Assembly: GCA_021828925.1 (NCBI GenBank)
Contig: JAJZCT010000096.1
Coordinates: 1 to 9,163 of the forward strand
Origin: Planctomycetota bacterium
GTDB taxonomy: Bacteria > Planctomycetota > Phycisphaerae > WQYP01
Length of the DNA stretch: 9,163 bases
Reading direction: 5' to 3'
Shown: positions 4,754 through 9,163 of the stretch, one piece after another
Layout of the letters: each line of letters begins with the position of its first letter
Position numbering within the stretch: the stretch's first letter is position 1
Position numbers and translations under genes: made by a program
Notes under the pieces: generated by a model
What the model was told of the DNA's origin: nothing
Databases searched by the model: none
Seen by the model: the letters and a program-made list of their open reading frames with translations, nothing else

Positions 4754-5800
4754 ATGGACATGAATCAGTTCATAGCACGGCGGGAGAATCAGTGGAAACG
4801 CTTAACCGCCTTGACTGATAAAGCCGGCGAAAATACCGTGCATGGGCTTTCCGCCACGGAGGCCGAGGAATTCTTTTCCCTCTACCGCCTGGCTTCCAGT
4901 GATCTGAATCTTGTGCAAACCCGTGGCGGAAGTTCCACGCTGCTGGATTATCTTGAAACGCTGGTGGCCCGCGCTTATCAGCATGTGGCCGTGCCGCAGC
5001 GTGGCCGCTTCCTGCCGGCCTGGTGGCGAATTCTGCGCTATGATTTCCCGGCGGCCGCCCGCAAACAATGGGCGGCCATGGCACTGTCGGCCATGATTAT
5101 GTTTACGGGAACCGTCACGGCTTACGCGATAACCGCTTCTCACCCGGCGGCGGCCCTGACGTTTGTGCCTTCCGAATTCTTCCGCCAAAGCCCCGCAGAA
5201 CGAGTGGCCCGGCGGATTCGCGAACAGTCATCGGCCCATTTTCATTTCAGCGGAGAGAAGAATCTGTTGTTTTCTGTTTTTTTATTCACGCATAATATTG
5301 AAGTGGCGGTTTTGACCTTCGCACTGGGCATAACTTTTGGAGTCGGCACTCTGGTAATGCTGTTTTTCAATGGCGCCATGCTGGGAGCCTTGGGGCAGCG
5401 CTATCAGGCTGATCATGTTGGCACCTATTTCATTTCCTGGGTAGGACCCCACGGCGTATTGGAACTGCCAGCGATTTGCGTGGCTGCGGCGGCGGGGCTA
5501 ATAATTGCCCGGGCAATGTGGACGCGGGGCGGGCGCCACGGCGGCGTATGGGCCAGCATACAGGCCCAGCGCAACGACTTACTGGCTTTACTGATCGGCT
5601 GCGCTCACATGCTGGTATTGGCCGGGCTGATTGAAGGCGGTTTCAGCCAAATCACCGCACCGGTAATCCCCTATTTTCTGAAAATATTTTTTGCCTGTGC
5701 GCTGTTTGCCGGACTTATCGCTTATCTCTTTTTCATGCCCGTGCGCAAGGATGTCGCCGACGTGGATGATGAGGCCTCTACCCGGCTTGTCGAGGGGTGA
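4754..5800 (+). CDS. SpoIIM (stage II sporulation protein M) family membrane protein
   Basis: A 348-residue protein of the SpoIIM/DUF95 family. The N-terminal part is soluble and helical, opening MDMNQFIARRENQWKRL as in most non-sporulating members. The first membrane segment is at about 105-127; a periplasmic-side loop (130-170) follows. The family core comes next: FTHNIEVAVLTFALG (178-192), then GVGTLVMLFFNGAMLG (196-211) and GPHGVLELPAI (231-241). Later landmarks are H285 and LIEGGFSQ (292-299), and a last segment at about 309-328. The ATG at 4754 is chosen from family alignment and from the promoter; no Shine-Dalgarno sequence precedes it. In Bacillus SpoIIM acts in the engulfment complex; in organisms like this one it is not a sporulation gene and commonly neighbours RDD, MoxR and DUF58 genes. 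Here it diverges from the RDD array. Its own role is unknown. Confidence 0.87.
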   Translation: MDMNQFIARRENQWKRLTALTDKAGENTVHGLSATEAEEFFSLYRLASSDLNLVQTRGGSSTLLDYLETLVARAYQHVAVPQRGRFLPAWWRILRYDFPAAARKQWAAMALSAMIMFTGTVTAYAITASHPAAALTFVPSEFFRQSPAERVARRIREQSSAHFHFSGEKNLLFSVFLFTHNIEVAVLTFALGITFGVGTLVMLFFNGAMLGALGQRYQADHVGTYFISWVGPHGVLELPAICVAAAAGLIIARAMWTRGGRHGGVWASIQAQRNDLLALLIGCAHMLVLAGLIEGGFSQITAPVIPYFLKIFFACALFAGLIAYLFFMPVRKDVADVDDEASTRLVEG

Positions 5801-5972
5801 TGTTCGGATTGCGAGGGAATGCGTAAGTCAGTTCTCGGATTCAAGCGCATTTTTCTTGCCGAATCGGCCTGATACGGGTACTGTATTAACGGCGTATGTC
5901 GCGCCGGAACCGGTGCGGCGAATGCAGGTTATACTTTGACGGGTCGGATACACTAGCAGGAGACAGGCGCTT

Positions 5973-6626
5973 ATGGCGAAAAAACATTCAATGCGTATGA
6001 TGCATTTCAGTTTGGCCTCGATGCTGGCTGCGGTGTTTGTCATGGCGGGGCTGGCCGGGGCCAGCGCGAAAAAGCCTTATCCCACTGTGAATATGCTGCA
6101 TCACGGATGGCAGCTAAGTTTTGTATGGCATAAGCCGCACCGGATCTACGTTGCGGTGGGCCACGGCACAAGTCGCAGCTTACGTCAATATTGGTTTATG
6201 CGTTACACCGTTACCAATAACACGCATCGGGACATTTTTTTTATTCCCGGTTTTGTGTTGACCACGGACACCGGCAAAGTCCTGCGCCCGGTAACCGGGG
6301 TGTCGCCGCGAATACTGAATAAAATTCGCACGGTCACCGGGGATCAATTTATCATCAGCCCCGGACTTATCGCCGGCAAACTGCTGCAAGGAGATGACAA
6401 TGCAAAAGACGGCGTGGCGGTATTTACCCATGTCCCCGTTAAGGCACGGCGGTTCAAAATTTTTGTGTCCGGCCTGTCCGGCGACACCGCGTTACAGAAA
6501 AATCCCCTGACCCACAAAAATGTGGTGTTGCATAAGACCCTGCAACTGAATTTCTGGATACCCGGTGAATCGGTGCGAATTGTTCCCCAGCCGCAGTTTG
6601 CGGGGAAAAAATGGGTGATGCGATAA
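5973..6626 (+). CDS. Secreted protein of unknown function
   Basis: A 217-residue protein with a clear signal peptide: basic start, hydrophobic stretch (about 11-29), likely cut after A32 (AGASA/KK). The mature part is predicted beta-rich, with WFMRYTVTNNT (74-84), FIPGFVLTTDTGKVLRP (90-106), KLLQGDDNAKDGVAVF (136-151) and FVSGLSGDTA (164-173). I associate this motif order with uncharacterised planctomycete exported proteins (from memory, not a search). AGGAG (5958-5962) lies 10 nt before the ATG. A TATACT box at 5930-5935 could be its -10, but no good -35 is seen. No cysteine occurs in the mature part, and there is no lipobox or anchor, so it is likely periplasmic or loosely envelope-bound. 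It could be monocistronic: 172 bp lie upstream and 82 bp downstream, where only weak 5-bp hairpins are visible. Confidence 0.8.
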   Translation: MAKKHSMRMMHFSLASMLAAVFVMAGLAGASAKKPYPTVNMLHHGWQLSFVWHKPHRIYVAVGHGTSRSLRQYWFMRYTVTNNTHRDIFFIPGFVLTTDTGKVLRPVTGVSPRILNKIRTVTGDQFIISPGLIAGKLLQGDDNAKDGVAVFTHVPVKARRFKIFVSGLSGDTALQKNPLTHKNVVLHKTLQLNFWIPGESVRIVPQPQFAGKKWVMR

Positions 6627-6708
6627 GCGGCACAGAGTAAAAGCCGCATTGCATGTGAGAGCCGCAAACGCCGTTAAGCTGAATTCACACGGCTGAAAGT
6701 GTCAGCAA

Positions 6709-7263
6709 ATGGATACATCTCTTCAGGGCTGCCTGCTGATTTCCATGCCGGCGTTGCATGACCCGCATTTTTTCCACTCCGTGGTGCTGCTGTGCCGGCA
6801 TGATGAAGACGGAGCGATGGGCGTGGTGATCAACCGCCCCTTAAAAATTACCGTTCGGCAGGCATGGAAGCAGATCAGCGAGACCCCGTGCGAATGTGAT
6901 CATCCGCTGTATCAGGGCGGTCCGTGCCCTGGCCCTGTCATGGCGCTTCATACGCTTCCCGACGATGCCGATGCAGCCATATCTTCCGGCATTTACCTGA
7001 CCATTAATGGCGACACACTGCAAAATCTCGTCAATCGAAAAATGAATGCCGTGAAATATCTGGTGGGAAATGCCGGATGGACGGCAGGGCAGCTTGAAGA
7101 GGAAATCCGCAGTGCTTCGTGGCTGGTCGCGCAAGCCACAACCGACCACGTATTTCACGCCCAGGAAGACCAATGGCTTAATTTGTCGCGACTGGTTTCG
7201 CTGCAGGCTTCAAAACAACAGATCAATCCCGGCACAATTCCTTCAGATCCGTCGATGAATTAA
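6709..7263 (+). CDS. YqgE/AlgH family protein (UPF0301, DUF179)
   Basis: A 184-residue protein, the normal size of the family. Hallmarks are GCLLISMP (7-14), FFHSVVLLCRHDEDGAMGVV (21-40), INRPL (41-45), QGGPCPGPVMALH (69-81) and GNAGWTAGQLEEEI (120-133) with SWLV (137-140). The family is widespread and cytosolic. AlgH of Pseudomonas was named as a regulator of alginate synthesis, but the molecular activity is not settled, so the symbol is not assigned here. The ATG at 6709 fits the family start; the ribosome site is weak (GAAAG 10-14 nt upstream). Its stop codon at 7261-7263 overlaps the stop of the convergent phosphofructokinase gene. Confidence 0.93.
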   Translation: MDTSLQGCLLISMPALHDPHFFHSVVLLCRHDEDGAMGVVINRPLKITVRQAWKQISETPCECDHPLYQGGPCPGPVMALHTLPDDADAAISSGIYLTINGDTLQNLVNRKMNAVKYLVGNAGWTAGQLEEEIRSASWLVAQATTDHVFHAQEDQWLNLSRLVSLQASKQQINPGTIPSDPSMN

Positions 7264-8495
7264 ATTAACTTCCCGGCGATCGGCAGGGGTCCGACCAGCG
7301 GTTTGGCATAACGAATAAATGCGTTACTGATATCGCATCCATCAACAGCAAAGCTGGGATCCAGCGGCTTGGTCTGCCGGGCAACGTTGGTCAAGGCGGT
7401 CGGGAAGAAATCCGCTTTGTACGGTTCTTCACTGACTCGCTTAATGGCCACCGATCCACTGGAAAGCCCTTGCGGCGCGCCAATGGCGTATTGCACGGCC
7501 ATCCGCCCGCATAGGCGAGCTTCATGCGCATCGCTGGAACTGACAATGCCAGGGAAGCTGCGCTGCAGATAGCCGAAGGTATCGGCACGCACGCGGAGCT
7601 TACCGCCGGTCTTCTGCTGCAATGGAATTCCCAGTTTGGATTTAACCATTTCCGATAGATAATCTCCCAGCGCACCGGTGCCGGAGAGTTGCTTGTTGCC
7701 ATGCGCGTCCACTTCGCCGCCCTGCACAGCTTTTTCAGTCACCAGAGAATTTTTATCGCCCACTTTATACCGAATGCCTTCGCTGGCGGCGATCACACAG
7801 CGGCCTAATCGGGTGTATACGCGATCGATATCCGCCAGGAATTGGTCATCGGAAAAATTAACCTCCGGCACATAAATCAGATGCGGGCCATCTGAATCTC
7901 CCTGCCGCGCCAGGGCGGAAGCGGCCGTCAACCATCCGGCGTCGCGGCCCATGATGATGTCAATTTTCACGCCCTTCAAAGAGCGGTTGTCCAAGTCATC
8001 TCCCAAGACCGCCAAGGCCACAAAACGAGCGGCTGAACCATAACCCGGGCAATGATCGGTGGTGCGCAAATCATTGTCAATGGTTTTGGGCACGTGATAA
8101 ACATGCAACGGATAGCCTTCTTTTATGGCCATTTCGCTGACGATCCGCGCGGTGTCGGCGGAGTCATTACCGCCAATATAGAAAAAATAACCAACATTGT
8201 TTTTCTTAAAGGATTCCAGCAGCTTAATGCAATACGCTTCATCGGGCTTATCGCGGGTGGAACCCAGAGCACTGGACGGCGTCTGGGCCACACGCTCCAG
8301 CAAATCCGCCGCCACGCCATTTAGCGGGACAAAATCATTATTGATAATCCCACGCACCCCGTGCTTGGCTCCCAAAATACGATCAATTTGCGAGTGTTGA
8401 TGCAATTCTTCAATAACCCCCACCAGAGACTGATTGATTACCGCAGTCGGTCCACCCGATTGTCCGATTACCGCGTTGCTTTTTCCACTGGCCAT
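7260..8495 (-). CDS. 6-phosphofructokinase, pyrophosphate-dependent type
   Basis: A 411-residue member of the PfkA superfamily, which phosphorylates fructose 6-phosphate to the 1,6-bisphosphate in glycolysis. Seen: GQSGGPTAVIN (11-21), GGNDS (108-112), PKTIDNDL (136-143), MGRDAGW (182-188) and PEVNFS (210-215). D140 matches the catalytic base of the E. coli enzyme. D111 and K137 stand where ATP enzymes carry Gly; these residues block ATP and favour PPi, making the reaction reversible. The metal-site position before D111 is Asn (N110) rather than the usual Asp, as in some PPi-type clades. ATG 8495 is chosen over ATG 8525 because AAAGG lies about 8 nt upstream and the extra residues are not family-like; the upstream ATG would also overlap the palindrome at 8505. 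PPi use is inferred from residues only. Confidence 0.92.
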   Translation of the reverse strand: MASGKSNAVIGQSGGPTAVINQSLVGVIEELHQHSQIDRILGAKHGVRGIINNDFVPLNGVAADLLERVAQTPSSALGSTRDKPDEAYCIKLLESFKKNNVGYFFYIGGNDSADTARIVSEMAIKEGYPLHVYHVPKTIDNDLRTTDHCPGYGSAARFVALAVLGDDLDNRSLKGVKIDIIMGRDAGWLTAASALARQGDSDGPHLIYVPEVNFSDDQFLADIDRVYTRLGRCVIAASEGIRYKVGDKNSLVTEKAVQGGEVDAHGNKQLSGTGALGDYLSEMVKSKLGIPLQQKTGGKLRVRADTFGYLQRSFPGIVSSSDAHEARLCGRMAVQYAIGAPQGLSSGSVAIKRVSEEPYKADFFPTALTNVARQTKPLDPSFAVDGCDISNAFIRYAKPLVGPLPIAGKLI

Positions 8496-8504
8496 GGTTA
8501 CACC

Positions 8505-8518
8505 TTTACTATAGTAAA
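8505..8518. promoter_or_regulatory. 14-bp perfect palindrome in a divergent intergenic gap
   Basis: TTTACTATAGTAAA is self-complementary without spacer. It sits in the 52-bp gap between the phosphofructokinase start (8495) and the DUF167 start (8548), partly covering the former's ribosome site. It contains TATAGT on both strands, a possible -10, but no matching -35 is seen on either side. Operator, bidirectional -10, or chance are possible. Confidence 0.5.
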
Positions 8519-8547
8519 CATCCAACTACCAAGACGGAGAAGTATAG

Positions 8548-8913
8548 ATGAAACCTTTTAGACCGACAATACCGCCGACTTCCCGCCCGCAACCGGGAAT
8601 TCCGCCGAGCGGTCCCGTGCGCCCCGTCCTTGCCGCATGTTGCCGATGGGAAGCATCGGACATTATTCTGACCGTGAAAGTGCATCCGCGCGGCGGAAAA
8701 TTTGAATTAGGCCGAGTCGTGGGCGACGCATTGCGTGTCAAGGTTGCCGCCCCGCCGGAACACGGCCGCGCCACGGAGGAGTTGCTTGCGGAGCTGGCCG
8801 AGGCATTTGGCGTCAGGCCGGGAGCTATTACCCTGATCCGCGGCGCGTTGACGCCCCAAAAGGTGATTCGGATTGCCAATCCCAAAATCGTGCCACCGGA
8901 GATCCTTGCGTGA
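8548..8913 (+). CDS. DUF167 (YggU/UPF0235) family protein with proline-rich N-terminus
   Basis: A 121-residue protein. Residues 38-112 are the DUF167 fold: IILTVKVHPRGG (39-50), LRVKVAAPPEHGRAT (62-76) corresponding to the family's APPxxGKAN signature with N replaced by T, and GVRPGAITLIRGALTPQKVIRI (88-109). The family is small, cytosolic and of unknown function. The usual length is about 75-100 residues. The extra N-terminal stretch of about 35 residues has ten prolines in its first 26 and looks disordered. GGAG 8 nt before ATG 8548 supports this start and hence the extension. It diverges from the phosphofructokinase gene over 52 bp and converges with the next gene over 54 bp. Confidence 0.85.
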   Translation: MKPFRPTIPPTSRPQPGIPPSGPVRPVLAACCRWEASDIILTVKVHPRGGKFELGRVVGDALRVKVAAPPEHGRATEELLAELAEAFGVRPGAITLIRGALTPQKVIRIANPKIVPPEILA

Positions 8914-8967
8914 TATCAACTACCGCAATTTATTGCAGCTACACCCCGATCGCCTCTCCATCGGACA

Positions 8968-9163
8968 TCAGAATATCTTTCGCAGAAACGCGATGCTCTT
9001 TTTTGCGGCCTGCACGGGCTGGTCGGGATAGGTGTATAGCTCCACGGTAAGAAAGCGATCATATTCAATGGCCAGCAACGCTTTTTTCAGGGCCTGCCAA
9101 TTCATGGTTCCTTCGCCGGGAATCAGGTGATAATGTTTACGGCCGGGAATGTCTTCAATGTGG
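8968..9163 (-). CDS. Sugar phosphate isomerase/epimerase-like protein, C-terminal 64 residues
   Basis: The frame enters from the right edge and stops at TGA 8968-8970. The visible 64 residues include HIEDIPGR, then HYHLIPGEG, then YDRFLTVELYTY and finally AAKKSIAFLRKIF. This is the end of a xylose-isomerase-like TIM barrel (AP endonuclease family 2). In that fold the HxxD/E near the start, the HxxxGEG-type stretch and the Glu of VELY are metal- and substrate-site residues. Substrate cannot be told from this part; members include sugar isomerases, epimerases and inositol catabolism enzymes. The 54-bp gap to the convergent DUF167 gene contains only a weak CCGAT/ATCGG hairpin, no clear terminator. 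Confidence 0.85.
   Translation of the reverse strand, partial: HIEDIPGRKHYHLIPGEGTMNWQALKKALLAIEYDRFLTVELYTYPDQPVQAAKKSIAFLRKIF

Noticed and set aside
6627..6708. GCGGC/GCCGC and GCCGT/ACGGC hairpins as a terminator of the secreted protein gene
   Set aside because: Stems of 5 bp with loops of 11-14 nt and no T tract; too weak to call.
8914..8967. Bidirectional terminator between DUF167 and the isomerase-like gene
   Set aside because: Only GCAAT-TT-ATTGC and CCGAT/ATCGG short arms, one with an impossible loop; no T run.

Overview
The window is a compact, gene-dense bacterial chromosome segment of moderately high GC. The lineage is best guessed as Planctomycetota, perhaps Phycisphaerae-like. 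This is inference: it rests on several RDD membrane proteins next to a SpoIIM-family protein, a zinc-ribbon/B-box-like membrane protein, a secreted protein of a type I associate with planctomycete genomes, and a pyrophosphate-type phosphofructokinase. I see no tRNA, rRNA, CRISPR array or insertion sequence, and no gene-free stretch longer than 300 bases.

Left part (1-1529, minus strand): a tight operon of a canonical RDD protein, a zinc-finger membrane protein 2 nt downstream, and the first 23 codons of an unidentified gene leaving the window. Region 1530-2281 (plus strand): a DUF433/DUF5615 toxin-antitoxin pair with a GTGA overlap, preceded by a 12-bp direct repeat that overlaps a good sigma70-type promoter; the predicted start of transcription is almost at the antitoxin ATG. 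Region 2286-4589 (minus strand): three tandem paralogues of a variant RDD protein. All share an N-terminal block that looks like a zinc ribbon stripped of most of its cysteines and a nearly invariant C-terminal tail, with strongly diverged membrane cores between. Region 4590-4753: a divergent control region with two back-to-back promoters of near-consensus form, a dyad close to the midpoint and a palindrome at one start site. Region 4754-5800 (plus): a SpoIIM-family membrane protein, probably translated from a leaderless message. In known genomes SpoIIM and RDD genes often sit together with MoxR ATPase and DUF58 genes; here the RDD side has expanded to four genes around one spoIIM-like gene.

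Right part (5973-9163): mostly ordinary genes. A secreted protein of unknown function, an AlgH/YqgE protein, a convergent PPi-type 6-phosphofructokinase whose stop codon overlaps that of algH, a DUF167/YggU protein divergent from it across a 52-bp gap with a 14-bp perfect palindrome, and the 3' end of a sugar-phosphate isomerase/epimerase-like TIM-barrel gene.

The most unusual part is the RDD expansion with its degenerate zinc ribbon and shared divergent control region, interrupted on the left by a toxin-antitoxin module. Its function is unknown; a membrane or envelope role is the most that can be inferred.
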